NCBI GenBank assembly: GCA_035506575.1
Contig: DATJPD010000183.1
Coordinates: 35,633-99,632, forward strand
DNA from: DATJPD01 sp035506575
Lineage (GTDB): Bacteria; Pseudomonadota; Alphaproteobacteria; CACIAM-22H2
Length of the DNA: 64,000 nt
Direction of reading: 5' to 3'
Positions 39,598 through 48,661 of this stretch are shown here, in pieces. The notes under the pieces were generated by a model. It was given only the letters and a program-made list of their open reading frames with translations, did not search any database and was not told the DNA's origin. How positions within the stretch are numbered: the first letter of the stretch is position 1; every line of letters starts with the position of its first letter. A program made the translations under genes and the position numbers.

Positions 39598-41433
39598 GTG
39601 GACACGACTCCCGAGCCGCATGGCCACCCGCGTCCGGTCGCCTTACCGGTCCCCCAGGAACCGGCGGCATTCGCGCAGAGCGTCGAAGAGGAAGCGGTCG
39701 CCGCGCACGGGTTCCCCGCCGATCGCATGGCGCATGCATGGCAGGCGCAGTTCACGGGCGGACTTTCGCCGGCGGGTCTGCTCGAGGCGTTTGCCGACTG
39801 GGCCATCCATCTCGCGAACGCGCCGGGCAAGCAGGCCGATCTCGTCCGCCGCGCGTTTCGCAAATGGCTGCGCTTCGCCTACTTCTGCACGCGCGCGCCG
39901 TTTGCGCCGGGAACGCCGCCGGCCATCGAGCCGCTGCCCGGTGACCGCCGCTTCACGGCGCCCGACTGGCAGGCGCTCCCGTTCTCGCTGATCTGGCAGA
40001 GCTTTTTGTTCACGCAGCAATGGTGGCACAACGCCACGACCGACGTGCGCGGCGTGGAGCCGCGGCGGGCCGAGATCGTGCGTTTCACGATGCGCCAGCT
40101 TCTTGATGCCGTCTCGCCATCCAATTTCCTGCTGACGAATCCTGAGGTGCTGCGGGTAACGATGGAGCAGGGCGGCCAGAACCTGTGGCAGGGCTGGCAG
40201 AACTTCATCGAGGATGCCGAGCGCGCCATCCTTGGCGCACCACCGGCGGGGAGCGAACGCTTTCGCGTCGGCCGTGAGGTCGCGGTGACGCCGGGAAAGG
40301 TCGTCTACCGCAACCCGATCATGGAGCTCATCCAGTATTCGCCGGCGACCCAGACCGTCCATCCGGAACCCATCCTGATCGTGCCGGCCTGGATCATGAA
40401 GTACTACATCCTCGACCTGTCACCGGAGAACAGCCTCGTCCGCTATCTCGTCGGCCGCGGCCACTCAGTCTTCATGATCTCGTGGAAGAACCCCACGGAC
40501 GCGGACCGCGACCTCACCATGGACGATTATCTCGAGCTAGGGCCGCTCAAGGCGCTGGAGGCTGTCTCGGCGATCGTGCCAAACGCCAAGGTCCACGGTG
40601 TGGGGTATTGCCTTGGCGGCACGCTGCTGATGATCGCGGCCGCCAAGCTCGCACAGTCCACCGAGCAGCCGCTCAAGACCGCGACCGTGCTGGCCGGCCA
40701 GACGGACTTCACCGAGGCGGGTGAGCTGATGCTGTTCATCAATCACAGCCAGGTGACCTGGCTCGAAGACATGATGTGGGACAAGGGATATCTCGACACC
40801 AGGCAGATGTCGGGCGCCTTCCAGCTCCTGCGGTCGAACGATCTCATATGGTCGCGTCTCATCCGGCAGTACCTGATGGGCGAACGGCCGGAGATGAACG
40901 ACTTCGCGGCATGGAATGCCGACACCACGCGCATGCCCTACCACATGCACTCGGACTATTTGCGCGGCCTCTTTCTCGACAACAATCTGGCCGAGGGACG
41001 CTATCGCGTGCGCGGCGAGCCGATCTCGCTCGCCGACGTCAACATTCCGATCTTCGCGGTATCGACCGTGCGCGACCACATCGCGCCGTGGCAGTCGGTG
41101 TACAAGATCACCTGGCTCACCGAGTCCGACGTGACCTTCGTGCTGGCGAGCGGCGGGCACAACGTGGGGATCGTCAGCGAGCCGGGGCCCGAGGGAACAG
41201 CGCGCCCCGGACGCGGCTACCGCATCAACACGGTCCAGCGTGGCGCCCACCACATCGATCCCCAGACCTGGTTGCAGCGGGCCACGCCGCATGACGGGTC
41301 TTGGTGGCCGACCTGGGCCAAGTGGCTGGAGGCGTGGTCCGGCGACTTGCGGCCGCCACCCGCACTGGGAACGCCCGAGGGCGCTTATCCGCCAATGGCA
41401 GACGCACCTGGGACCTACGTTCTCGGACGGTGA
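39598..41433 (+). CDS. phaC: Class I poly(3-hydroxyalkanoate) synthase
   Basis: A 611-residue polymerase that builds PHA from (R)-3-hydroxyacyl-CoA. A GTG at 39598 with GAGG seven nt upstream is the likely start. The catalytic triad is Cys338 in the lipase-like box GYCLGG, Asp in TVRDHIAPW and His521 in GGHNVG. AVTPGKVVYRNPIMELIQYSP and ILIVPAWIMKYYILDLSPENSLVRYLV are hallmark blocks of PhaC. It follows the phasin gene and shares its FNR-type promoter, which suggests that carbon is stored when respiration is limited. Confidence 0.95.
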   Translation: MDTTPEPHGHPRPVALPVPQEPAAFAQSVEEEAVAAHGFPADRMAHAWQAQFTGGLSPAGLLEAFADWAIHLANAPGKQADLVRRAFRKWLRFAYFCTRAPFAPGTPPAIEPLPGDRRFTAPDWQALPFSLIWQSFLFTQQWWHNATTDVRGVEPRRAEIVRFTMRQLLDAVSPSNFLLTNPEVLRVTMEQGGQNLWQGWQNFIEDAERAILGAPPAGSERFRVGREVAVTPGKVVYRNPIMELIQYSPATQTVHPEPILIVPAWIMKYYILDLSPENSLVRYLVGRGHSVFMISWKNPTDADRDLTMDDYLELGPLKALEAVSAIVPNAKVHGVGYCLGGTLLMIAAAKLAQSTEQPLKTATVLAGQTDFTEAGELMLFINHSQVTWLEDMMWDKGYLDTRQMSGAFQLLRSNDLIWSRLIRQYLMGERPEMNDFAAWNADTTRMPYHMHSDYLRGLFLDNNLAEGRYRVRGEPISLADVNIPIFAVSTVRDHIAPWQSVYKITWLTESDVTFVLASGGHNVGIVSEPGPEGTARPGRGYRINTVQRGAHHIDPQTWLQRATPHDGSWWPTWAKWLEAWSGDLRPPPALGTPEGAYPPMADAPGTYVLGR

Positions 41434-41443
41434 AGCGGCCCGT

Positions 41444-41457
41444 TTGACCTGAATCAA
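41444..41457 (+). promoter_or_regulatory. FNR/FixK-type box for the CBS-chaB pair
   Basis: TTGACCTGAATCAA. Class II spacing gives the -10 at 41480-41485 (TACAAG) and a start near 41492, 37 bp before the CBS gene ATG. Confidence 0.68.
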
Positions 41458-41528
41458 GGCGGCGCGGCGCGGCGCGGCCTACAAGTCGCGGTAGACAGTG
41501 GCTGTGGAACCGCGTGAGGAGAGTTTCT

Positions 41529-41954
41529 ATGACGCAGCGCCAGATGAGTGACATGGTTCGCCATCAGAAGCCGCTGACCTTGCCGCCGACCGCGTCGGTC
41601 AAGGACGCCTGCCGGAAGATGGCCGAGCGCCGGGTCGGCGCGGTGCTGGTGACCCAGGGCAGCGACTTGGTGGGGATCTTCACCGGCCGCGACGCCGTGG
41701 CGCGGGTTCTGGCGGAAGGCCGGGATGCGGCCAAGACGACGCTCGGCCAGGTGATGACGAAAAACCCGACCACGACGACGCCGGGCTGCAACGCCGTCGA
41801 TTGCCTGCGCCTGATGCAGGATTGCGGGTTCCGTCATGTCCCGATCGTGGGGCGGGACGGCGTACTCGTCGGCGTGGTCTCGCGCGGCGATTTCCGCGGA
41901 CACGAGCAGGACCGGCTCGACGAGGAGACCGGTCTTTGGGAGCGGATCGCCTAG
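41529..41954 (+). CDS. CBS-pair protein
   Basis: A 141-residue protein made of two CBS motifs: SDMVRHQKPLTLPPTASVKDA to GIFTGRDAV, and LGQVMTKNPTTTTPGCNAVDC to GVVSRGDFRG. Stand-alone CBS proteins bind AMP, ATP or NADH and regulate partners by energy state. The start at 41529 follows GAGGAGAG. The gene is controlled by the FNR-type box at 41444 and precedes chaB by 11 bp. It is the second CBS protein in the low-oxygen set. Confidence 0.88.
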   Translation: MTQRQMSDMVRHQKPLTLPPTASVKDACRKMAERRVGAVLVTQGSDLVGIFTGRDAVARVLAEGRDAAKTTLGQVMTKNPTTTTPGCNAVDCLRLMQDCGFRHVPIVGRDGVLVGVVSRGDFRGHEQDRLDEETGLWERIA

Positions 41955-41965
41955 GGAGGTCGTCC

Positions 41966-42196
41966 ATGCCTTACGAGGCCAATTCTGATCTGCCGGAGCC
42001 CGTGCGGCACAGCCTGCCGCAGCACGGGCAGTCGATCTATCGCGAGGCATTCAATCATGCCTGGCAGACCTATCGTGGCGACCCACGGCACGAAGAGATC
42101 GCCCACCGCGTCGCCTGGGCCGCGGTGAAGAAGCTCTACGTCAAATCCGGCGGGCACTGGGTGCCGAAACGCGGCGCGGTCGCGGCACCGGTCTGA
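41966..42196 (+). CDS. chaB: ChaB family protein
   Basis: A 76-residue protein starting at 41966 after GGGAGG. The sequence LPEPVRHSLPQHGQSIYREAFNHAW, followed by EEIAHRVAWAAVKKLYVK and ending GHWVPK, matches the ChaB fold, first described as a putative regulator of the cation exchanger ChaA. Its true role is not settled. It is cotranscribed with the CBS protein (11-bp gap). No ChaA antiporter is in this window. Confidence 0.88.
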   Translation: MPYEANSDLPEPVRHSLPQHGQSIYREAFNHAWQTYRGDPRHEEIAHRVAWAAVKKLYVKSGGHWVPKRGAVAAPV

Positions 42197-42249
42197 CCTG
42201 TCACGGGTCGACGCTATACGCGGCTTTGGCTCACGCGCTATGTTGAGAC

Positions 42250-43857
42250 GTGGCGTGGTCACTGCTGATCAGGAACGGAACGGTCTTTGACGGCTCGGGC
42301 GGCCCGGGTCGGGCCGCCGACGTCGCGATCGAGGGCGATCGGGTGGTCGCGGTGGGGCCGGGACTTGCGGGAGACGGCGCGGCGCGCAGCATCGACGCAC
42401 GCGGTCTCATCGTGGCGCCAGGCTTCATCGATATCCACGCGCATTCCGATTTCTTCTACGAGACCTGCCCGTCGGCGGAATCGAAGATCCGCCAGGGTGT
42501 CACCACGGAAGTGGTCGGCATGTGCAGTTTTTCGCCGGCCCCGGTGATACCTGCGAGCAAGGCGCAGGTGGAGAATTCGGCGAGCGCCTTGGGTGCGGAG
42601 CTCGAGGTGCGCTGGAGCAGCTTCGGCGAGTACCTGCAGCTCCTCGACTCGCGCGGCCTGTCGATCAACGTCGTGCATTTCGTGGGCCATGGGCCCTTGC
42701 GCTTCGCGGCCATGGGGGCGGAAGACCGTCCGGCCACGGCAGCGGAGCTCGACCGCATGAAAGGCTTCCTGTCCGAGGCCATGGATGCCGGTGCGTTCGG
42801 ATTCTCATCGGGGCTCGTCTATCCTCCGAGCGCCTATGGCGACACCGAGGAGCTGGTGGCACTCAGCCGCTCGATGGCGGCCCGCGGCGGGCAATATTTC
42901 ACGCATATGCGCGGCGAGGCCGGCCAGCTCCTGACGTCGATCGCGGAGGCGGTGCGCATCTGCGAAGAGGCCGGGGTACCGTTGCAGATCGCTCATCTGA
43001 AATCGTTCGGCCGCGAAAACTGGCCGTTGTTCGACCGGGCTCTCGAGGCGATCGACGCGGCGCGCAGGCGCGGTCTGCCGGTCACGGCCGATGTCTACCC
43101 GTACGCCGCGAGCAGCACGTTCATGACGGCATTGCTGCCCGGCTGGGTGCACGACGGCGGCACGGCCAGACTTCTGGAGCGGCTGGCCGACGATGCGATG
43201 CGGGAGCGGCTCTTGCGGGAAAATCTGCGCGCCGACGGCCGCTGGCAGACCGAGCGCGGTACGCTCGGTTTTGACGAGGTCACGATCGCGACCTGTCCCG
43301 ACGCGGCCGTCGAGGGATTGAGTCTGCAGGCGCTAGGCGAGAGGCGGGGGCGGTCGTCCGCCGAAGCGATGATGGATCTCCTGTGCGAACATGAGGCGAT
43401 GGTCTCGGCCGTGATGTTCACGCAGGCCGAGGACAACGTTCAAAAAGCCTTAAAGCAGGCGTACGTCATGATCGGTTCGGATTCGTTGGGCTTGACCTGC
43501 GGGGCCGGCCCGCATGCCGGACGCCCGCACCCGCGCATGTATGGAACGTTTCCCCGCGTCCTCGGCCGCTATGCGCGCGAGGCGGGACTGTTCCCGCAGG
43601 CGGAGGCGGTGGCGAAGATGACCGGACAGCCGGCCGCGAAGCTCGGCCTGCGCGACCGCGGCGTGCTCAGGCCCGGCGCTTACGCCGACGTGACGATCTT
43701 CGACGGCCGGACGGTGCACGACGCCTCGACCTTCGACGATCCGCATCGCTACCCGACCGGAATTCCCTACGTCATCGTCAACGGCCGGGTCGTGGTCGAT
43801 GATGGCCGCTTCGAGGCAGCACCGGCCGGGCGGGTGTTGCGGCGCGGCGCCGATTGA
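42250..43857 (+). CDS. N-acyl-D-amino-acid deacylase family amidohydrolase
   Basis: A 535-residue metal-dependent hydrolase of the D-aminoacylase/dihydroorotase group. GFIDIHAHSDFFYETCPSAESKIRQGVTTEVVGMCSFS gives the HxH metal pair and the family cysteine, with THMRGE, QIAHLKSFG and IGSDSLG further along and a closing composite domain (GVLRPGAYADVTIFD). These enzymes release D-amino acids from N-acyl forms. The GTG start at 42250 gives the usual MAWSLLIRNGTVFDGSG opening; its ribosome site is weak. The 3-hydroxyanthranilate dioxygenase gene follows 27 bp later. Confidence 0.87.
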   Translation: MAWSLLIRNGTVFDGSGGPGRAADVAIEGDRVVAVGPGLAGDGAARSIDARGLIVAPGFIDIHAHSDFFYETCPSAESKIRQGVTTEVVGMCSFSPAPVIPASKAQVENSASALGAELEVRWSSFGEYLQLLDSRGLSINVVHFVGHGPLRFAAMGAEDRPATAAELDRMKGFLSEAMDAGAFGFSSGLVYPPSAYGDTEELVALSRSMAARGGQYFTHMRGEAGQLLTSIAEAVRICEEAGVPLQIAHLKSFGRENWPLFDRALEAIDAARRRGLPVTADVYPYAASSTFMTALLPGWVHDGGTARLLERLADDAMRERLLRENLRADGRWQTERGTLGFDEVTIATCPDAAVEGLSLQALGERRGRSSAEAMMDLLCEHEAMVSAVMFTQAEDNVQKALKQAYVMIGSDSLGLTCGAGPHAGRPHPRMYGTFPRVLGRYAREAGLFPQAEAVAKMTGQPAAKLGLRDRGVLRPGAYADVTIFDGRTVHDASTFDDPHRYPTGIPYVIVNGRVVVDDGRFEAAPAGRVLRRGAD

Positions 43858-43884
43858 CGCGTGCGGCCCGGATAAGGAGAAGCG

Positions 43885-44436
43885 ATGGCAACCCGATTGG
43901 CCCCGTTCAATTTCAAGCGCTGGATCGATGCGAACGCGCATCTGCTGAAGCCGCCGGTCGGCAACAAGCTCGTGTTCGAAGACGCCGATATGGTCGTCCA
44001 GGTGGTGGGCGGCCCCAATCAGCGCGTCGACTTCCACGACGACCCGGCCGAGGAGTTCTTCTACCAGCTCAAGGGCGACATGATCCTCAAGATCGTCGAG
44101 GACGGACACATCGTCGACGTGCCGATCCGCGAGGGCGACGTCTTCCTGGCACCGGCGCATCTGCGCCATTCGCCGCAGCGTCCGATCGCCGGCTCGGTGG
44201 GCCTCGTGGTGGAGAGTGCCCGCCGCCCGGACGAGCTGGACGCGTTCGAATGGTACTGTTTCAAGTGCGAGAACCGCGTCCACCGTGTGGAGATCGCGGT
44301 CCGCAACATCGTGCGCGATCTGCCGCCGCTGTTCGCGGCTTTTTATGCCGACGAACGCGCTCGCACCTGCGCGCGCTGCGGCGCCGTCCATCCCGGCAAA
44401 GAGCCACCCGTCGGCTGGGTGGTGATGTCGGGCTGA
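43885..44436 (+). CDS. nbaC: 3-hydroxyanthranilate 3,4-dioxygenase
   Basis: A 183-residue cupin. It opens the ring of 3-hydroxyanthranilate to 2-amino-3-carboxymuconate semialdehyde using Fe2+ held by His and Glu in RVDFHDDPAEEFFYQLKG and His in LRHSPQRP. The C-terminus has two CxxC pairs (CFKC and CARC) forming the rubredoxin-like iron site of bacterial and fungal enzymes. AAGGAG precedes the ATG. It is the kynurenine-pathway step whose product is used by ACMSD enzymes; ACMSD-like amidohydrolases occur at 3053-5067, but the distance makes a functional link only a guess. Confidence 0.92.
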   Translation: MATRLAPFNFKRWIDANAHLLKPPVGNKLVFEDADMVVQVVGGPNQRVDFHDDPAEEFFYQLKGDMILKIVEDGHIVDVPIREGDVFLAPAHLRHSPQRPIAGSVGLVVESARRPDELDAFEWYCFKCENRVHRVEIAVRNIVRDLPPLFAAFYADERARTCARCGAVHPGKEPPVGWVVMSG

Positions 44437-44443
44437 AAAAGAA

Positions 44444-44473
44444 TCACCCCGCAGGAGCCGGCCGGCGGGGTGA
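44444..44473 (-). terminator. Terminator hairpin between convergent genes
   Basis: A 9-bp perfect stem (TCACCCCGC and GCGGGGTGA) with a 12-nt loop. On the minus strand it is followed by TTCTTTTTC, fitting intrinsic termination of the small gene at 44487; it may also help the dioxygenase gene. Confidence 0.7.
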
Positions 44474-44486
44474 CGTCACGCGGCCG

Positions 44487-44762
44487 TTACATCCCGCTCT
44501 TGTTCTTGCCGCCCTTCGGCAGATCGCCGTTCCGAGTGGCCGGCATACCGCCGGACGAATTGGCCGGCCCGGCCTGATTCGGGTTGTTCCGCTTGTCGGT
44601 TGCCGGCGCGTTCGGGTTCTTCTTCTTCGCCGACCCGCTCGGCGGCGGGTTGCCCATGTGAGACTTCGACGCTCCGGTGGTGTCCGGAGTTTGCGCGAGC
44701 GCGGCACCGCCGAGCATCAACAGCGCGGCCCCCGCGGCGGTGAGTAGAGCAAGTTTCTTCAT
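44487..44762 (-). CDS. Small secreted Asn/Pro/Gly-rich protein with LPKGGKN motif
   Basis: A 91-residue protein with a signal peptide (MKKLALLTAAGAALLMLGGAALAQ) and a polar chain rich in N, P, G and K (KKKNPNAPATDKRNNPNQAGP). Its end NGDLPKGGKNKSGM matches the end of the protein at 31585-31860 (NGELPKGGKNRN) although the middles differ. A terminator follows. No FNR-type box is visible upstream; the roughly 190 bp to the pepN stop show nothing else recognisable. Function unknown; periplasmic or exported location expected. Confidence 0.72.
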   Translation of the reverse strand: MKKLALLTAAGAALLMLGGAALAQTPDTTGASKSHMGNPPPSGSAKKKNPNAPATDKRNNPNQAGPANSSGGMPATRNGDLPKGGKNKSGM

Positions 44763-44955
44763 GGCGGCTTTTCCTTCCGATCAGTTGTCCGCGGCTTCGT
44801 GCCGCGTCGATATTCATATAGGCAAATACCGCGCGGACGTCAGTCGTGTTTGCGCAAGTGTAAGGTACAGGTAAGCGCGCGTTCAGCTACGGGCAAGCCA
44901 GCAGCCATTCCAAGGCCGAGCTGACGCGAATCTGACACCCAGCTGACGACCGATG

Positions 44956-47604
44956 TCAGCGTCCCAGCGACTTCGAGGCGATCTCGTACACGTCGCGTGA
45001 CAGTTTGGGTGCTGCGAGGATGCGTTCGAGGGCTGCCGTCATCTTTGCCTGTCGAGCCGGATCGTAGCGGCGCCAGCGGCCGAGCGGCGCCAGCAGGCGC
45101 GCTGCGATGTTGGCGTTGATGCGGTCGAGCTCGAGGACGCGGTCGGCATGGAAGTCATACCCCGAACCGTCGGCCGCGTGGTACCGCAACGGATTGCCCT
45201 GCGTGAAGCTGCCAATCAGGGCGCGGACCTTGTTGGGATTGCGCAGCGAGAACGCCGGGTGGCACATCAGGGCCACCACGCTGGCGAGCGTCCCGGGCAA
45301 CACGGACACCGCCTGCACGGCGAGCCACTTGTCGACCACCAGCGCATCGGATTTGAAGCGCTCGTAAAACTCGTCGAGCGCCGCCTGCCGCTCCGGACCT
45401 GCAATGTCCGTGAGCGGGCGCAGTGCGGCCATCCGGTCGGTCATGTTGTCGGCCGAACGGAACTGGTCGACCAGCATCTGGCGCAAGCTCCGGTCATCGT
45501 CGGCCAGCTCGGCCAGATATCCCAGCGCCATGTTTTTCAGGCTGCGCCGGCCCGCCGATGCCGCGTCGGGGTTGTACGGATCCTGGCTGCGGTTGCCGGC
45601 ATAGAGGCGCAGCAGGTCGGCCTTGAAATGCGCGGCGATCTGTCGGCGCAGCGCCTTGCGCGCGGCGTGGATTGCCTCGACGTCGATGGTCGTCAGGTGA
45701 TTGGCGAGCTCGTCCAGGCCTGGCAGCGCCATGGCTTCGGCGGCGAATGCCTTGTCGATGCCGTCATCGCGCAGGATCGCTTCCAAGGCGGCGAGGAACG
45801 CAGGATCGACCGTCATCGCGGCGTTCTGCTGGAAGGCCGCGACATTCCGCAGCAGGAGGTCAGTCGCGTAGCGTTGGCCCGCTTCCCAGCGTGCGAACGG
45901 GTCGGGGTCATGCGCCATCAGGAACGCGAGCTCGGACGGCTCCTGCCCGGCTTTGACCATCACCGGGGCCGAGAAGTTGCGGTTGAGCGATAGTGCGCCG
46001 GGCGCTGGCACGCCGACGAACCGGAATGTCTGCCGCTCGGCCTTGACCGGCAGCACCTTGGTCGCGGTCGCTGCCTCGGCCGGCTCGCCGCCCAGCCGCA
46101 ACGGGATGGGCTGACCCTGCGCATCCAGAAGTCCCACCGCGAGCGGGATGTGCATCGGGGCTTTCAGTGGCTGGCCGGGAGTCGGCGGGCAGCGTTGCGT
46201 GACCGTCAGGTCATACGCACCGGCGTTGGAGTCGTAGCGGCCCTCGATCGTGAGCTCCGGGGTGCCGGCCTGGCTGTACCACAGCCTGAACTGCGAGAAG
46301 TCGACGCCGTTCGCATCCTCCATAGCGGCGACGAACTGGTCGCATGTCGCAGCCTCGCCATCGTGCCGGCTGATGTAGAGCTTCATGCCCTTCTGGAAGC
46401 CGCGCTCGCCGAGGATGGTATGCATCATGCGGATGACCTCGGCTCCCTTGTCGTAGACCGTGGCCGTGTAGAAATTGTTGATCTCGATATAGGAGTCCGG
46501 ACGGACGGGATGCGCCAGCGGCCCCGAATCTTCGGGGAACTGGCGGGCGCGCAGCGAGCGCACGCTGTGGATGCGCTCCACCGGATGCCCGCGCATGTCG
46601 GCGGAAAACTCCTGGTCGCGGAACACGGTCAGGCCTTCCTTCAGGCTCAGCTGGAACCAGTCGCGGCAAGTGACGCGATCGCCGGTCCAGTTGTGGAAGT
46701 ATTCGTGCGCGACGACGCTTTCGATGCCGGCGTAATCCGAATCGGTGGCCGTCTCGGGGTCGGCCAGGATGCGGCTGTCGTTGAACACGTTGAGGCTCTT
46801 GTTCTCCATCGCCCCCATGTTGAAGTCGCTGACGGCGACGATGTTGAACAGGTCGAGGTCGTATTCGAGGTCGAAGCGCTCCTCGTCCCACCGCATGGCA
46901 CGCCGCAGCGAGTCCATCGCATAGGCGGTGCGCTTTTCCTTGCCGGGCTCGACGAAGATGCGCAGGCAGACCTCACGCCCCGAGCGCGTGGTGAACCGGT
47001 CCTCGTGGTGCGCGAGATTGCCCGCCACGAGGGCGAAGAGGTAGCTCGGCTTCGGGAAGGGATCGTCCCAGACGGCGAAATGACGCCCGCCGTCGAGCGC
47101 GCCGCTGTCCACCAGGTTGCCGTTGGACAGCAGCACCGGGCACGACGCGCGGTCCGCGCGGATCGTGGTGCGGTAGACTGCCATCACGTCCGGCCGGTCG
47201 AGGAAGTAGGTGATGCGGCGGAAGCCTTCCGCCTCGCATTGAGTGCAGAAGACGCCCCGCGAGACGTAAAGGCCGGAGAGCTGGGTATTGGCACCGGGGT
47301 GGATCGCGGTCTCGATTTCAAGTGCAAACGAGTCGGGCGGATCCGCGATCGTCAGGCCCTGTGCGTCCACCGTATAGCGCGCCGGGTCCATCGTCTGGCC
47401 GTCGAGCCGCAGAGATTTGAGCTCCAGCTCCTCGCCGTCGAGAGTGAGCGGACAGGGGCGATCCGCGTCGCGCCGGACCGTCAGCCGCGCCTTCACGTGC
47501 GTGGTCTCGGGGGCCAGATCGAATTCCAGCTCGACGCGCTCGATCCGAAAGGCGGGCGGACGGTAGTCCAGACGGCGGATCACCTTGGGTTGCGAGTCGC
47601 TCAT
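44956..47604 (-). CDS. pepN: Aminopeptidase N
   Basis: An 882-residue M1 metallopeptidase that removes N-terminal residues from peptides in the cytoplasm. MGAMENKSLNVFND contains the GAMEN substrate-binding motif. VVAHEYFHNW gives the HExxH zinc site, and the third ligand Glu lies in LKEGLTVFRDQEFS. The N-terminal beta domain, the Ig-like domain and the long helical C-terminal domain of the E. coli PepN type are all present at normal length. The start at 47604 (MSDSQPKV) is preferred over the TTG two codons earlier. It is transcribed alone. Confidence 0.96.
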   Translation of the reverse strand: MSDSQPKVIRRLDYRPPAFRIERVELEFDLAPETTHVKARLTVRRDADRPCPLTLDGEELELKSLRLDGQTMDPARYTVDAQGLTIADPPDSFALEIETAIHPGANTQLSGLYVSRGVFCTQCEAEGFRRITYFLDRPDVMAVYRTTIRADRASCPVLLSNGNLVDSGALDGGRHFAVWDDPFPKPSYLFALVAGNLAHHEDRFTTRSGREVCLRIFVEPGKEKRTAYAMDSLRRAMRWDEERFDLEYDLDLFNIVAVSDFNMGAMENKSLNVFNDSRILADPETATDSDYAGIESVVAHEYFHNWTGDRVTCRDWFQLSLKEGLTVFRDQEFSADMRGHPVERIHSVRSLRARQFPEDSGPLAHPVRPDSYIEINNFYTATVYDKGAEVIRMMHTILGERGFQKGMKLYISRHDGEAATCDQFVAAMEDANGVDFSQFRLWYSQAGTPELTIEGRYDSNAGAYDLTVTQRCPPTPGQPLKAPMHIPLAVGLLDAQGQPIPLRLGGEPAEAATATKVLPVKAERQTFRFVGVPAPGALSLNRNFSAPVMVKAGQEPSELAFLMAHDPDPFARWEAGQRYATDLLLRNVAAFQQNAAMTVDPAFLAALEAILRDDGIDKAFAAEAMALPGLDELANHLTTIDVEAIHAARKALRRQIAAHFKADLLRLYAGNRSQDPYNPDAASAGRRSLKNMALGYLAELADDDRSLRQMLVDQFRSADNMTDRMAALRPLTDIAGPERQAALDEFYERFKSDALVVDKWLAVQAVSVLPGTLASVVALMCHPAFSLRNPNKVRALIGSFTQGNPLRYHAADGSGYDFHADRVLELDRINANIAARLLAPLGRWRRYDPARQAKMTAALERILAAPKLSRDVYEIASKSLGR

Positions 47605-47692
47605 GCGCAAAATCCCATGCTCGGCTGGTTCGACGGCCCCCTCTGCAGGTACTGTTGCCGGGCGGCTCCGTCAACCACCGACCGACTCCAGC

Positions 47693-48640
47693 TCAGGCGG
47701 TTGATGCGCCGTAGTAGAGGGTCACGGTGTGCTTTGCCTCGGCGAAGAACAGCCAGCGCTCCACGAACACGCCGACGGTCATCACGAGGGCTGCCGCGAG
47801 TGCTGCGGCCGCGGCGGCGGTTTCGGTGGTCACCGCCGTCACGATAAGAAGGACAATCGGGGCGGCGAAGCCGGCCACAAGCGCGATCCGGCGCAGCTTT
47901 TGGGCGTGCTTGCGGCCGATCTGGAACCCCATCTCCTTGAGCAGATAGTTGTCCTCGGTATGCGGCGGGTCGAGGAGGCGCACCTGGCCCAATCGCCCCA
48001 GCCCTGTCGCCGATGCGATCGTGGAGCCCGACCGGTCTTGGTCGATGAAGCGCCAGTAGCCGACCTTGAGTGCCGCTGCGACCGCGATGACGGCCGCGGC
48101 GGCGAGGGCGGTCCGCGGCGTGGAGATCTCATTCCGGATCGCCATCACCGCGACGATCCATGTCCCTCCGGACGCCCCCGAGAGCGCCAGATAGTTCGGA
48201 ACGACCCAGCCATTGTGCCAGCGCCGGACCGTCTTGAGGGAACGATAGATCATCGCCGTGCACACGACCGTGACGACCGCCCCCGCGGCCGAGGCGTATC
48301 CTGCCAGCGACCACAGGCGGTCGTCGCCTCCCGTGAACCACAGGTATCCATAGCCCAGCGCGGGGACGTAGGTGAGCAGCGAGGCGACGCCTTCGCGCGA
48401 CAGCCACGACGACCGCCACTGCGTGAACGCGCGCCACGCCCGCTCCGGATGGCCGAGATGGGCGCTCGAGCACGACAGCCCGGCGGTGACGAACAGCAGT
48501 GCGACCGCAAGGCCCGCGAGGCCGGTGTACGCGCCGATCGGCAGCCACCACAACGGCACCATCAGGCCGAGCCAGAACAGGAGGCCGTAGCCCATCCCCG
48601 ACAGAGTGGTGAACAGAATGATCGACAGCGCCGGATGCAC
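47693..48640 (-). CDS. soeC: DmsC/SoeC-like membrane anchor subunit
   Basis: A 315-residue membrane protein with about eight helices and the DmsC-family opening MHPALSIILFTTLSGMGYGLLFWLG, plus SSAHLGHPERAWRAFTQWRSSWLSREG, a block conserved in DmsC anchors. It passes electrons between the quinone pool and the iron-sulfur subunit. It is third in the leftward run A, B, C (21 bp after the B gene). The GTG start is at 48640. Size and order match the sulfite-oxidising SoeABC complex, but a DMSO or other reductase cannot be excluded. Confidence 0.75.
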   Translation of the reverse strand: MHPALSIILFTTLSGMGYGLLFWLGLMVPLWWLPIGAYTGLAGLAVALLFVTAGLSCSSAHLGHPERAWRAFTQWRSSWLSREGVASLLTYVPALGYGYLWFTGGDDRLWSLAGYASAAGAVVTVVCTAMIYRSLKTVRRWHNGWVVPNYLALSGASGGTWIVAVMAIRNEISTPRTALAAAAVIAVAAALKVGYWRFIDQDRSGSTIASATGLGRLGQVRLLDPPHTEDNYLLKEMGFQIGRKHAQKLRRIALVAGFAAPIVLLIVTAVTTETAAAAAALAAALVMTVGVFVERWLFFAEAKHTVTLYYGASTA

Positions 48641-48661
48641 GTTGTTCTTTCTGCGACAGCG

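Noticed and set aside
43885..44436. A kynurenine-pathway link between this dioxygenase and the ACMSD-like amidohydrolases at 3053-5067
   Set aside because: The genes are 39 kb apart, no other kynurenine-pathway gene is present, and the amidohydrolase family is very broad.
46150..47847. 565-codon plus-strand frame opposite pepN
   Set aside because: Antisense shadow; pepN has complete catalytic motifs on the minus strand.
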